From contig CALIBN010000015.1 of the NCBI GenBank assembly GCA_938045545.1, positions 1-64,000 on the forward strand: 64,000 nt of DNA, given 5' to 3'. Both the position numbers and the translations under genes were made by a program. Origin of the DNA: an uncultured archaeon. GTDB taxonomy: Archaea > Thermoproteota > EX4484-205 > JAAOZP01. This document shows positions 32,006-42,029 of this stretch, piece by piece (within the stretch, counting starts at the first letter, position 1; each line of letters opens with the position of its first letter). The notes under the pieces were generated by a model that was given only the letters and a program-made list of their open reading frames with translations, was not told the DNA's origin and ran no database searches.

Positions 32006-32908
32006 TTATAGGCATGAAGCTATTTTGCTTAAAGAGGCTTCAGCATCTTTTAAGCCCAATTCAAAAACTATTGGGCCGGTGAACACCGTCTCTTTCAAAA
32101 CTTTGAAAAAACTTTCAATGTTAAGGTCTCCAGCCCCCAAGGGTAAATGATCCCTGACAACCAGCCTACCTTCCTCGACTCGCCTGTAGGCGTCGTGAAG
32201 ATGTATTTCTCCAAGTCTCCCCGAACATTTTTTAAGAGCATCGTCAACGCTTACATCCCCGGAGTACCCGGCGAGAATATGGCCTGTGTCTATGCAGATC
32301 GACGTGTCGAACCTCTCAGCGATTTCAAGAGTTTTCGAAAAAGGGAACTCTATAGACTCCAAAGCTATTCTACGCGAGTCCACGCCAGCATTAGCCATGT
32401 ATGAGACTATCTGCTCAACGCTCCTTAAAGCATTATTGGCAAGAAACTCGAAGAAAAGCATCTTATATTCTTGTTTAACCCCCATCCTGTTGACCTCCGA
32501 AGCCAAGGGGCCTGCTACGTGAAGAACATACGCGAGTGGTTTAAGAACCTCCAGGATCTCAACAGGCTTAACGACCGCGTTGACCGAAGCCACCCGAATA
32601 TCCTCTACGGGGGAATCCAGCTCGATAGACCAGATGGGCAAGTGCGCAGAGAAAGTAATACCCATGTCCCTCATGAGCATCCATTCCTCCAGGTTTTTCC
32701 TTGAGAAGGAGGCTGGAAGAATATAGTAGAGATCCGTGTTAAGCTCTACGTGATTAAAACCTTTTTCAACAATCTTCCTAACTAGCTTAGGGTAGTCAAG
32801 AAATATTGCACTATTCTCCAGCTCTAAGGCTTCCAACACTTCGTCGAGCGAGAGGGCTGTAGCGCCAAGCCTTAAGCCAGCCTGATTCCCCATGATATCG
32901 CACTGCAT
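32006..32908 (-). CDS. Sugar phosphate isomerase/AP endonuclease family 2-like TIM barrel
   Basis: KGFNHVELNTDL, IALESIEFPFSKTLEIAERFDTSICIDTGHILAGY, LGEIHLHDAY, GAGDLNIESFFKVLKE. Confidence 0.88.
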   Translation of the reverse strand: MQCDIMGNQAGLRLGATALSLDEVLEALELENSAIFLDYPKLVRKIVEKGFNHVELNTDLYYILPASFSRKNLEEWMLMRDMGITFSAHLPIWSIELDSPVEDIRVASVNAVVKPVEILEVLKPLAYVLHVAGPLASEVNRMGVKQEYKMLFFEFLANNALRSVEQIVSYMANAGVDSRRIALESIEFPFSKTLEIAERFDTSICIDTGHILAGYSGDVSVDDALKKCSGRLGEIHLHDAYRRVEEGRLVVRDHLPLGAGDLNIESFFKVLKETVFTGPIVFELGLKDAEASLSKIASCL

Positions 32909-32929
32909 GACACGGGACAGTTATAAGAC

Positions 32930-33226
32930 TTATATGATGGCCTCAGGCATTAAAACCACTCTGCTGGCCTCGTTTAAAAAAGTTGAATGAGCCTTATCCA
33001 CCGGGACCACTCTTCCATTCAAGACTATCGTAAAGTCCTCTGAAAGGCTTTCTGTTCCAGCTGCGAAAACCCTTTCCTTAAACTTCATCCCATATTTATC
33101 AGCCATCTTCTTAACCAGATCGTAGACAGTACTCCCCTCCTCCATATCCACCAGCGTCTCCGTAGACCCGACGATATCTCTAAACTGGCCTACTAGCTCC
33201 ACGCGGATTTTCATATTCACTAACAT
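32930..33226 (-). CDS. MoaD/ThiS family ubiquitin-like protein
   Basis: Beta-grasp pattern IRVELVGQFRDIVGSTETLVDMEEGSTVYDLVKKM ... IVLNGRVVP; ends MPEAII rather than the GG tail. Confidence 0.7.
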   Translation of the reverse strand: MLVNMKIRVELVGQFRDIVGSTETLVDMEEGSTVYDLVKKMADKYGMKFKERVFAAGTESLSEDFTIVLNGRVVPVDKAHSTFLNEASRVVLMPEAII

Positions 33227-33266
33227 AAGCGGATAGCTTTAAAATAAATATTTCGTTCAAAGAAGT

Positions 33267-33961
33267 CTATAGTAGACCGACTAAGTCTGTTAGACTCGAT
33301 ATTTTTGGACACTGTTTGCCTCCGTACATCCCTCTCCTGTCGATTAGAATAGCGTTCATGCCGGCGGCACGCACACCCAGATAGTCTTCTTCATACCTGT
33401 CACCAATGTGCAGCATGTTCTCCATAGGAGTATTGGAAAGTCGGGAGGCAATACGGAATATTTCAGCATTAGGCTTCTCGTACCCTAAATCGCCCGAAGC
33501 CACGAGCATTCCGAAATATTCTAGAAGGCCGGCTTTCCTCAAGTATGTTGCCAGGTTCCTGCTGGAGGAGACATTGGAAACAGCGATCAGCTTGAGATCA
33601 TTATCCCTAAGTTTCCTTAAAGTGGGCTCAGCATCCTCATAGGCCCGGAAATCTGCTTCGGATAGCCAGCGGTGCGCAGCTGTTCAGCCAGATCTTGGTT
33701 CGGGATGGCGAGGTTCGAAACCATTTTCCGGAGCAGCCTAGCCCAGGCATTTTCGTTCCAAACTTCCCGGGTCCTTGCTTTCTCCTCACTCCACCATACG
33801 CACGCATCCTTCCAGGCCTCCCTAACTTTAACGGGCTCAAACCGATATCCCAACTTAAGCAGGATCTTATGGAAGACCATATGATCCTCTTCAACTTCAT
33901 AGTATAGCGTTCCGCCGCAGTTGAAGGAGACAGTTTTAATGCGTTTTTTAAACAATAGCAC
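33267..33961 (-). pseudogene. HAD-family hydrolase interrupted by a frameshift near 33665-33690
   Basis: N-half ...VSFNCGGTLYYEVEEDHMVFHKILLKLGY; C-half LSEADFRAYEDAEPTLRKLRDNDLKLIAVSNVSSSRNLATYLRKAGLLEYFGMLVASGDLGYEKPNAEIFRIASRL...MLHIGDRYEEDYLGVRAAGM in another frame. Confidence 0.75.
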
Positions 33962-33976
33962 ATCCCGCTTAATAAT

Positions 33977-34414
33977 TCAACTTTTTTCCTTCCACCAGTA
34001 GAATAGTTTTCTACTCAACTCGTGTATCTTCCTAGCATTATCTATTGCTTTTTCAGCATCCTCTTTAGAATAGAGCTCCCTGGGAGGAGTGAAGGCGCTC
34101 TCATCGCCGTAAAAAGCCGGACCTCTTTCTCCAGCAAGCCTTTTACTCACAATACTGATCGTTTCCAGCTCAAATCTAAACCAATCCGGAAGCTCTCTAA
34201 CACGTGCTATTTCAACCAAAACATCGCTGACATCGTGTTGACGCGGATACTCCATGCCCAGCAGTCTGAGAACAGCCTTTAGGCTTAATTCAACACTTTC
34301 TTGCGCTCTTCTAATCGTTCTATGGTACATCTCTTTGGTGAAGGCTTCTTCAGCCTCGTAGAGAGAATACTCAGCGTCGTCAAGATACCCTTTAGCCATA
34401 GCCTCAGTATTCAA
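33977..34414 (-). CDS. HEPN-domain protein
   Basis: YLDDAEYSLYEAEEAFTKEMYHRTIRRAQESVELSLKAVLRLLGMEYPRQHDVSDVL. Confidence 0.9.
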   Translation of the reverse strand: MNTEAMAKGYLDDAEYSLYEAEEAFTKEMYHRTIRRAQESVELSLKAVLRLLGMEYPRQHDVSDVLVEIARVRELPDWFRFELETISIVSKRLAGERGPAFYGDESAFTPPRELYSKEDAEKAIDNARKIHELSRKLFYWWKEKS

Positions 34415-34950
34415 ATTTCAACCGCCTCTCCACGTTTTATATCGGGTTTTAAATCCCAGAGCCATGTCCCGTTTTTGAGATAAACGCGTTTAGCTTTCAA
34501 CTCATCCAGCCTTTTCCTAAGGCTCGTGAAAACAGACTCTAAAAAGCTGTCCTTGTCGACCAGGATAACAGCGTCCTCAACCATGTCCAAGTATATTGGC
34601 CTATGGATTTTCGCCTCCTCCGGAGTAAGAGGATAAAATTGTACCCACGTGTTAACGCCTTTCTTTCTAAGCTCCCTGTACGTTTGAGTATCTCTCAGCT
34701 TAATTAGGATTTTAGCCATGATCTCCATTTTCTCACTAATCCTTTTAGGAAGATTTTCAGCGACGACGAGAATATCCGTATCGCTAGACGGCTTAGCATC
34801 CCCTCTGGCTACAGAGCCGAAAACAACTACACTTATCAGTTTTTCTCCGAAAAAGCCGTTAAGGAGATTAAGAACCTCTTTAACAAACTCCCTCCTATCC
34901 GAATCAATTATATTGGATAATCCGTGTCTAAACATCGTTAACCCTTGCAT
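34411..34950 (-). CDS. Nucleotidyltransferase-domain protein (MNT-type)
   Basis: VVVFGSVARGDAKPSSDTDILVVAE (GSxARG...SDTD); overlaps the HEPN gene by 4 nt. Confidence 0.92.
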   Translation of the reverse strand: MQGLTMFRHGLSNIIDSDRREFVKEVLNLLNGFFGEKLISVVVFGSVARGDAKPSSDTDILVVAENLPKRISEKMEIMAKILIKLRDTQTYRELRKKGVNTWVQFYPLTPEEAKIHRPIYLDMVEDAVILVDKDSFLESVFTSLRKRLDELKAKRVYLKNGTWLWDLKPDIKRGEAVEI

Positions 34951-35099
34951 TCTGAAAATATTTAAGCCGTTATACCTTATATACTTTTAGCAGTAAGAGA
35001 AAAAGCAGCTTCAGCGCAAGATAGAATAGGCCGACGTAATAACGATTATGAAAGAAACATGCAGCAAAGTTAATATTATTCGGAAAAAACTCCCGCAAC

Positions 35100-35501
35100 A
35101 TGAGCTATGAAATAATAGAGGTTTCGACGAAAACTAGGCAACAGCTCGTAGAAGTAACCTCGGCGATAAGGGAGCGAGTTAAAAGAAGCGGTGTGAAAAA
35201 AGGCCTCTGCTTCATCCATGTCCCCCATACAACCGCCGGAATAACTTTAAACGAGAATGCTGACCCTAGTGTAGCCAGAGACATCCTCAACACTTTAAAC
35301 CGTTTAATACCTGTTGAGGGCGATTACACCCATTTAGAGGGCAATGCGCACGCCCATGTGAAAGCAAGCATTGTCGGACACAACGCGATCCTGTTCATAG
35401 AGGATGGCGAACTCATGCTGGGAACTTGGCAGGGAATTTTCCTATGCGAGTTCGACGGGCCTAGGAGGCGGAGGATTCTAATAAAGATAGTTGGAGAATA
35501 A
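35100..35501 (+). CDS. YjbQ/UPF0047 family protein
   Basis: [69 protein letters not shown]. Confidence 0.95.
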   Translation: MSYEIIEVSTKTRQQLVEVTSAIRERVKRSGVKKGLCFIHVPHTTAGITLNENADPSVARDILNTLNRLIPVEGDYTHLEGNAHAHVKASIVGHNAILFIEDGELMLGTWQGIFLCEFDGPRRRRILIKIVGE

Positions 35502-35609
35502 AAGTATGTGCGCTAAGCTCAGGCCATTTAAATCGCGCACCAGCATGCGACAAGCCTAATGGAAATCTTATCAGCAAGGCTTAAATAATTTTATCGCCCA
35601 ATTATTATT

Positions 35610-36143
35610 GTGAAAAAGAAAATCGTGATTAAAGGCGACAGGGTTCAGGATGTAGGTTATAGGCTCTTTCTTCTAGATGCTGCCGAAGACTCGGGTTTAA
35701 AGGGTTTTCAAGCTAGGAATGTCAAGGATTACGTTGAATTCATGGTGGAAGGTGATGACGACAGGGTGATTGAATTCGTTAAATTCGCAGAAAGCAATTA
35801 CCCTGAGTTCGCCAAGGTGGATGAAGTGCGGGTGGAGGATTACGGCGGGGAAGTTATGTCTATGGACAGGTTTTACCACAGGTTCAGCGTTGACCAGCTG
35901 GCTAAAATAGTGAGCGTGGGAATTGGCATGATTGGAAGACAGGATACAATGATAGAGAAGCAGGATTTGATGCTAGGAAAAATGGATCTAATGTTGGAGA
36001 AACAGGATGAAATGTTAAGAAAACAGGATGAAACAATAATGGAGATAAGAGCATTAAGAGAAGACTTGAGAAACTACATGGAGGAAAGGTTTGAAAAAAT
36101 AGAAAGAGAGATAGCGGCGATAAAGGCTAAGATAGGTCTTTAA
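35610..36143 (+). CDS. Acylphosphatase domain with C-terminal coiled coil
   Basis: KIVIKGDRVQDVGYRLFLLDAAEDSGLKGFQARNVKDYVEFMVEG acylphosphatase signature; repetitive DTMIEKQDLMLGKMDLMLEKQDEMLRKQDETIMEIRALREDL tail. Confidence 0.85.
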   Translation: MKKKIVIKGDRVQDVGYRLFLLDAAEDSGLKGFQARNVKDYVEFMVEGDDDRVIEFVKFAESNYPEFAKVDEVRVEDYGGEVMSMDRFYHRFSVDQLAKIVSVGIGMIGRQDTMIEKQDLMLGKMDLMLEKQDEMLRKQDETIMEIRALREDLRNYMEERFEKIEREIAAIKAKIGL

Positions 36144-36189
36144 GAAACCTATTAAACGGTCTTCATGGGAATATGCCTCAAGGATGTGC

Positions 36190-36690
36190 TCAAGCGATGT
36201 TGATAGTTTCTCGTAGATAAACTAGACGGGAAGTCGAGTACTTTTGCTTTCTCCACGGATTTTTGTAGATCTCTATGACCTCCGATATTATGTTTGGCAA
36301 TTCCTCGGGCCTGCCCATGTTGATTCCGGGGCATATGAAAGCGTATTGATTAAAGTAGACATAGTATATCTCATCATTGTAGTAAAACTCAGCCTCCTCC
36401 AAGTTTACAGATTTTGGCTTCTTGTAGACCAAAAAGGGCCATACCTTGCAAGAGAACGGTTTCAAGCCTAGTTCCTGTAGATTACATAATCCATACTCGT
36501 TCTGAAAGATACACCTTCCGCCAATTTTTCTCAAGGAAGGCTTTACGCCAGTTACTACAGCTTCCGGCATAAGCTCGAAAATCCGTGCATATTCATAGGG
36601 ACGGAGGATAACTTCAAATTTAGTGCAGCACCTTCCACAACCGAGACAAGCCCAAGATTTCACTCTTCTCCAAGGTATTTCCTTTGTCAT
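36190..36690 (-). CDS. YkgJ-family cysteine cluster protein (putative Fe/Zn-chelating)
   Basis: SWACLGCGRCCTKFEVILRPYEYARI...GGRCIFQNEYGLCNLQELGLKPFSCKVWPF. Confidence 0.88.
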   Translation of the reverse strand: MTKEIPWRRVKSWACLGCGRCCTKFEVILRPYEYARIFELMPEAVVTGVKPSLRKIGGRCIFQNEYGLCNLQELGLKPFSCKVWPFLVYKKPKSVNLEEAEFYYNDEIYYVYFNQYAFICPGINMGRPEELPNIISEVIEIYKNPWRKQKYSTSRLVYLRETINIA

Positions 36691-37048
36691 GCTTTCCTAC
36701 CAGACGATAATTCATGTCTGAAACATACCGGATATAAATTTTAAAAACCTAGCCATCCTTCAACAGAGCTTCACCTCCTCCCTTACATCATTCTGAAGAG
36801 AACAGGTCAGAATTGTCAACTCCTCTTAGAGCAGTAGGCGCTTAAATGTCAATTTATTATTACCTCGTGAATAACGATTGTAGAAAAATATCTTGCTCAT
36901 GTCAGTCTGAAGACCATTGGGAGTCCCCTTTAACACTTTTATCTCTCGAATAGTAGCGTTTAACAAAGAATCTTTATTTCAGCGTATGCTAAAGAAACTG
37001 TTCTGATGCTGCCGAGTAAAGGCTTTAGGATTGAGCCTAAACTTTTGG

Positions 37049-37887
37049 TTAGACTCTTAAGGGATATGGAGAAGCGCACGCTGGAGCATGGCCCAGTTGC
37101 ACGTTATTTATGGCTAGCAATACCATTATTAAAAAGCCGATGCATATAGCTATTTGAATCAAAGCATCGTTCGAAACCCAAGGCGTGAGGCTTGGAGTTT
37201 CAACCCTCAGGTACATTTCAGACGGCTCCTCCGGGGGGTTTGCAAGCTCTAAGAGAACCATAACTCTTGACTCCTGCCCTTCCATGCTGAACCGACCGAG
37301 ATCAATCTGATCCACCTAGCCGCCCAGAGACAGCCTTCGAAAGAAACCCAACTTAAAACTTTTGGCGTTTCAATGTCGCTGAGAACAGTCATCTTCCCCT
37401 TGAGACACTCGGTTCCGGGGCCAATGATTTTCACATGGTAAAACCTGCTTGGCTCCAGAACCAGATCGACTAGTGTCCTTTCCTGCGTAATTGTCTAGGC
37501 GTACACTATTGTCTTAAGTCCGCCGAACTCGGAACAATATGCATACGCCCATAACGCTAGAACTATTAGAGACATCGCAAGCACTACTAGAGAAAACTTT
37601 CTCTTCAAGCTGCTTGCTCTGAAACCAGATCGGGATGGCTCAAGCCTCGGCGACTGTGAAAAAGTAGCATAAATCATGAGCACGATGAACATTACTACGG
37701 GTAGACTGGCATCATCCTCAAGCAAGGACACGAGTATAGAGAGAGAAGTAAGGTAAAGGGTAGCGGGCATGATATCGTCCTCCGACATTTTTAGAACTTG
37801 AAGCATAAGCTCGAGGGTCGCGCCTAGGGCGAACATCGTGAGGAAAACCCCCATTAGCCCTGGTCCAGGTAGGCTGGGCCAAGCCAC
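37049..37887 (-). pseudogene. Decayed multi-TM membrane protein
   Basis: LMGVFLTMFALGATLELMLQVLKMSEDD... to ...GGLKTIVYA then TAG, TITQERTLVDLVLEPSRFYHVKIIGPGTECLKG, frame change, VDQIDLGRFSMEGQESRVMVLLELANPPEEPSEMYLRVE...IQIAICIGFLIMVLLAINN. Confidence 0.6.
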
Positions 37888-38020
37888 GTGGAGACAAGGG
37901 TCCAGTTTTCCCCCTCGCCGTAGATCATGTGAGTTCCCAGGAAATCATGTCTTAGACCAAGGCTTATCGCTCCTTTGGCAGACCCTAAAATCGGGTCATC
38001 CACTTAAAGCAGGATGTGTC

Positions 38021-38347
38021 TCAACATCTGCAGGTTAATGCTCTGCCGAAACAGCCGAGTAATGCAGGAGTAAAGTAGGAAGCTAGAAGCACTATGAAGA
38101 CAAGGAACCCTACGATGAGCATCCTGCCTGTGTTTGAGCACCTGTATAAAACTACTAAGAGAAACCCTAAGCCAATCGCTAGCGCACGCACCCTGTGCAC
38201 CCTTATCCCATCCAGCTCTTCAAAACTTTTTTGCTCAACGCGTATTCCTAGAGACACTGAGTGCACATCGTGCCCAAGCCGTATAAGGTTCCTCGCCAGC
38301 TCGTAGACATGGGTTGAGGCCCCTCTGAAATGGGGGGACAGCGACAT
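38021..38347 (-). pseudogene. N-terminal remnant of a GT-B glycosyltransferase joined to a membrane fragment
   Basis: SPHFRGASTHVYELARNLIRLGHDVHSVS...GIRVHRV, then abrupt switch to hydrophobic LAIGLGFLLVVLYRC...LIVGFLVFIVLLASYF. Confidence 0.5.
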
Positions 38348-38368
38348 CTACGGCAACATAACAGATTT

Positions 38369-39165
38369 TCACAGGTCGAAGTGGAGCCGGCCAGTATATT
38401 TGGTTTTTTGGAGGGCCTCATAAGTCTTTTCCAGTAAAGCTTTATTTTGTAGAGCCGTTATTCTACGCTTCCTCCCGAAGTGTATAAGCATGCTTACCCC
38501 GGCCACCGTGGTCGCAGCCAGCGCCAGCATCGAGTAATCCCTCCGCCATCTCGCCACCACTTTTTTCGGACTGTCCATTACGACTGTGGCGTTTAAAGCC
38601 TTTATTTCCACGTCTCCGCCCCACCCATCGAAAACCTCTGCAACCAAAAGAATCTTGGGGCTTAACTCCGAATGATGCAACCGTGCCCTCAGCATACCGG
38701 CCGCTGCCCCATGTTTCCCCATGTAGAGAAGTGACGTTAAGGTAGAACTCCTTGGTCCAAATAGCCTTAAACGTAAGAGGTGAGTTGACGACCATCAAGA
38801 AGTTTGCGTCATAAACGCCTTTTGCCCCCTCCTATCTCAGGAAGACTAGGCGGGTCAAAGGAGACTCGTAAAACACAGTTCCTACTGAAATGTTTACCCT
38901 TGAAGACTCGTCACACCAGTCTGCTCCAACAGGATTGCCGTATGGAGAGTCTAAAGCGACGAGGTATTGTGTTTTCCAGATGGCAGTCTCGTTCACCGGT
39001 GCCTCAACTATGAGTGTCACGTTTAAACGGTCTCCAGTGTAGCTTCCCAAGCCCTCTCCAAACCAGTAGTCGAAAACTCTCCTAGTACCGTTGCTAAAGT
39101 CTAAGATTCGAGGCTTCACAAATATGTTTACGTTTGAAGACTCGTTGCACCACCCGCCTCCACCA
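38369..39165 (-). pseudogene. Decayed extracellular beta-domain repeat protein with C-terminal TM anchor
   Basis: GWCNESSNVNIFVKPRILDFSNGTRRVFDYWFG...DWCDESSRVNISVGTVFYESPL; further piece PKILLVAEVFDGWGGDVEIKALNATVV...YSMLALAATTVAGVSMLIHFGRKRR in another frame. Confidence 0.5.
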
Positions 39166-39445
39166 GCCTGTTTTGCCCTTCCCTTAGGCTTCTAACCTCC
39201 TCCCACAGCTTACCCTGACCTTCCCATAGCCTGTTCTGTCCTTCTCTTAAACCTCTAACTTCCTCCCAAGCTTGTTCTGCCCCTCCTCAAGCCTATCCAT
39301 TCTCTTCAATATTTCAGACAACCCTAAGAACCTGCTACAGTATAACGGAACTCCAAGTCCTTCTCAAGCAGCTCGATGAACTCGCGTCTGAGCTTCTCAG
39401 CCATAAACTGTTCTTTGACATCCACATATTTAAGCATGAGGCTCC
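39166..39445 (-). pseudogene. Decayed coiled-coil protein with tandem repeats
   Basis: MLKYVDVKEQFMAEKLRREFIELLEKDLEFRYTVAGS* then LSEILKRMDRLEEGQNKL / REGQNRLWEGQGKLWEEVRSLREGQNRLVEAG in shifted frames. Confidence 0.55.
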
Positions 39446-39477
39446 CGGTTCGTCACCCTGAGGGCTCATCCTGCCGG

Positions 39478-39615
39478 TTAAGGATGTGTCAAGCCAGCCC
39501 CTGCCATACGCGTATATATAGCCCATGGCCGCTTCATTATGTTCATCGCGCCGTTGGAGTCAGCATCGCAGGAGTAGTTGCAACTTGGGCAATTGAAGGG
39601 GCTGCCAGTTCTGAT
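39478..39615 (-). mobile_element. C-terminal remnant of an IS200/IS605 TnpB (OrfB) protein
   Basis: Reverse strand reads IVEGIRTGSPFNCPSCNYSCDADSNGAMNIMKRPWAIYTRMAGAGLTHP*, the TnpB zinc-ribbon tail; no upstream catalytic body. Confidence 0.7.
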
Positions 39616-39619
39616 TCCC

Positions 39620-40627
39620 TCAACGATCAGCATAGTCAAGGATTATCGGGAACCCGGGTGAAGCCTGCATCCTAGTTAGGCTGCTCGCCATCCTCCAGGC
39701 GTCTATGCTCCACTTGCGCTGGCTAGGTGTTTCCGAGCCTTCATCCTTTATCGAGAGGCTTTTCAAAAGCATCGGTGAGGAGGCTATGAGGGAAGAGACC
39801 AGGCCGCCTATTAGGCCCAGCGGAGAACTTGTTAAAGCTGTTACCAGAAGCCCCGCGAGCAAGCCTATTCCTATGATGCCTGCGGAGGCGGTTAGCATTG
39901 TTGCTCTAGACCTTGTGCTCAAAGGGTACTCGACGAAGAGAACCCTGCCGCTGGAAGCGTCTAAGAGAACCCTGAACAATCTGCCCTTGTAAACGTACTC
40001 GATGAGCCAGAAAGGGTAGTGTACGAGCCCGAGATAGTTGACTTCAACCTTCTCAAGGCTCTTTAAGCCGCTGCAGCTTCTGCCGGCCTCAGCCATCGCC
40101 TGCCCAGATATGAACCTGTAGGCAGCATTATAGGCTTCATCGTAGCTTACAGTAGGCATGTGGAACCTGCTCCTCTGAGCCTGACTCGGGTTAAAGAAGC
40201 TTCTACCCCTTACCGAGAAGGAGAGTTGTTTAGCGTGACTGTCAAGCCAGGTGCCTGTGTATGCTGCGAGGATCGGCATGTTCCTGGTTTCAAGATAAGT
40301 GGCCTGCTTGCCACCGTGGGAGCAGGAGGAGTATGCTTTGCAGCTGAAAACATGGTAGGGAACGTTGTAGAGCTCAGCTCTGCGAAGATTAGCCTCAGCG
40401 TTGAAATCAGCGGGGACCCCGTATCTCCTAGTTATGAACTGCATTGCTTTACGCCAGGCTGAAGGGCTCTCCACGTAGGCCGGAAACATGTAGTATGTCC
40501 AAGCCTTTCCGGTTGAGGTTTCGAAGGTGTGGCCGCAGTAGGGGCAGACAATTATCGAGGCGGAATGCGGCGCGGTTATTGAAGCGTTGCAGTTTAAGCA
40601 TGTGACTGTTTTCATGCTCATTTCCAT
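39620..40627 (-). CDS. Zinc-ribbon membrane protein of unknown function
   Basis: MKTVTCLNCNASITAPHSASIIVCPYCGHTFET at N-terminus; 2 TM segments near C-terminus; overlaps the next gene. Confidence 0.7.
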   Translation of the reverse strand: MEMSMKTVTCLNCNASITAPHSASIIVCPYCGHTFETSTGKAWTYYMFPAYVESPSAWRKAMQFITRRYGVPADFNAEANLRRAELYNVPYHVFSCKAYSSCSHGGKQATYLETRNMPILAAYTGTWLDSHAKQLSFSVRGRSFFNPSQAQRSRFHMPTVSYDEAYNAAYRFISGQAMAEAGRSCSGLKSLEKVEVNYLGLVHYPFWLIEYVYKGRLFRVLLDASSGRVLFVEYPLSTRSRATMLTASAGIIGIGLLAGLLVTALTSSPLGLIGGLVSSLIASSPMLLKSLSIKDEGSETPSQRKWSIDAWRMASSLTRMQASPGFPIILDYADR

Positions 40628-41637
40628 TTCTCCTCCCTAACGTCGCTAACAGCCCTAGTGGCCAGTAGGGCTCCGGCTCCTGAAAAAAGTATGAAGGCCA
40701 TTACTGGAAACCAGTTTTCAAAGGTTGCCAGTAGGGTTAGCGCGAAGGCGCCTAGCACCACCGTCACTATGCTCCCTATCACGTAAAGCATCCTCTGTCC
40801 GAGGAAGACTGGTTCAGAAACCCTTAGGAATTGAAGGTTGTATCCTGAGACGCTTGCCCTATACATTCCACCCTTATACTTGTACACTAGGATCCACATC
40901 GGGGCTAGGAGTATCCAGAGCGAGTCCACGTTGGCCCGGCAGGAATAGTAGTAGAAACCGTCTAAGCCGTTTGACGAACGTATGTTCTCTCTCAACTCGT
41001 CCTCAACCATATCCTTAAGCTCGTCCTCAGCCTCCTCGGGGAGAAGCTCAGCGTTTAAAACCTGCAGCCCAACTCTCTTCCAGTCTATAGCGACAAGTGG
41101 CTGGGGATCCTTAGCGGACTTCGCTTGGTCAACAAGCTCCTCCAAGCCGTATTCAGCAGCCTCCCTCCTAGCCTGGAACGCGAGCCTCATAGAAGTTTTG
41201 AAAGACCCGTTTTTCGTAATAGTCCTTGTCACGTATGTTTCGCTCGCCCGGGGCCCGGCGTACCGGCGGCCGGGAGCAGCTGTAGGCGCGTAGGACATGC
41301 TTCTCCTTTCAGTAACCCTTTTGAAGCCCGACCACTCGCCGACGGCTGAAACATCTCCGACTAGAATCGGCACGTAGAAGCCCTGAGCCTCTATCAGCTC
41401 AATGTCGCCATAAACCCTGCCCATATCCGGGTCACGCCTCATTCTGCTCCAGAAGGCGTTCACCACCTCATCCTTACCGCGAGTCGGAAGAACGAATATC
41501 TCAAGCCTCCCGGTTGAAAACCAGTTGACCGTACCGCAGTATTCGCACACGCATACTATTGTTTCAGGAGTATAGTTTAAGGGAGCCCCGCAGTTTGAGC
41601 ATTTGAAAACTTTCTCGGTGCTTGTTGTTTCAGTCAA
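40618..41637 (-). CDS. Zinc-ribbon membrane protein of unknown function
   Basis: VFKCSNCGAPLNYTPETIVCVCEYCGTVNWFSTGRLEIFVLPTRGKDEVVNAFWSRM; C-terminal TM pair. Confidence 0.7.
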   Translation of the reverse strand: MTETTSTEKVFKCSNCGAPLNYTPETIVCVCEYCGTVNWFSTGRLEIFVLPTRGKDEVVNAFWSRMRRDPDMGRVYGDIELIEAQGFYVPILVGDVSAVGEWSGFKRVTERRSMSYAPTAAPGRRYAGPRASETYVTRTITKNGSFKTSMRLAFQARREAAEYGLEELVDQAKSAKDPQPLVAIDWKRVGLQVLNAELLPEEAEDELKDMVEDELRENIRSSNGLDGFYYYSCRANVDSLWILLAPMWILVYKYKGGMYRASVSGYNLQFLRVSEPVFLGQRMLYVIGSIVTVVLGAFALTLLATFENWFPVMAFILFSGAGALLATRAVSDVREEKWK

Positions 41638-41996
41638 TGCTTACCAATCCTTGAAACTATTACCCCGACCACAACGATTATTATGAGAGATGCACTCAGG
41701 TTCAGCGGTAGGTTTCCAGTGAGAATCGTCAGAAAGAGCGAGAAGCCGAGGCAGCACATTACTAGCCCCCAAATCAGGTAGTACTTCCAGTCAGTAGCGT
41801 GAATCGAGAAGAAAACAGTGTATAATCCGAGCATGATGAGCGGCAGTGAAACTAGAATCATGAGGTTACCGTAGCCCGTTGAAAAGAGTATGCCATCTAT
41901 GCCGATTGAGACTAGCAGGACGGCCAGCGCGTAGCTTCCGTACCCGATTTTTCTACTCATCGCATAAGCCTCCGGAACCACAAGGCACGTTCTCAA
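41634..41996 (-). CDS. Small multi-TM membrane protein
   Basis: About four hydrophobic segments; stop overlaps start of the zinc-ribbon gene. Confidence 0.6.
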   Translation of the reverse strand: MRTCLVVPEAYAMSRKIGYGSYALAVLLVSIGIDGILFSTGYGNLMILVSLPLIMLGLYTVFFSIHATDWKYYLIWGLVMCCLGFSLFLTILTGNLPLNLSASLIIIVVVGVIVSRIGKH

Positions 41997-42029
41997 TATA
42001 TAACTTTTCCCTTATTTTCATCAGCGATT

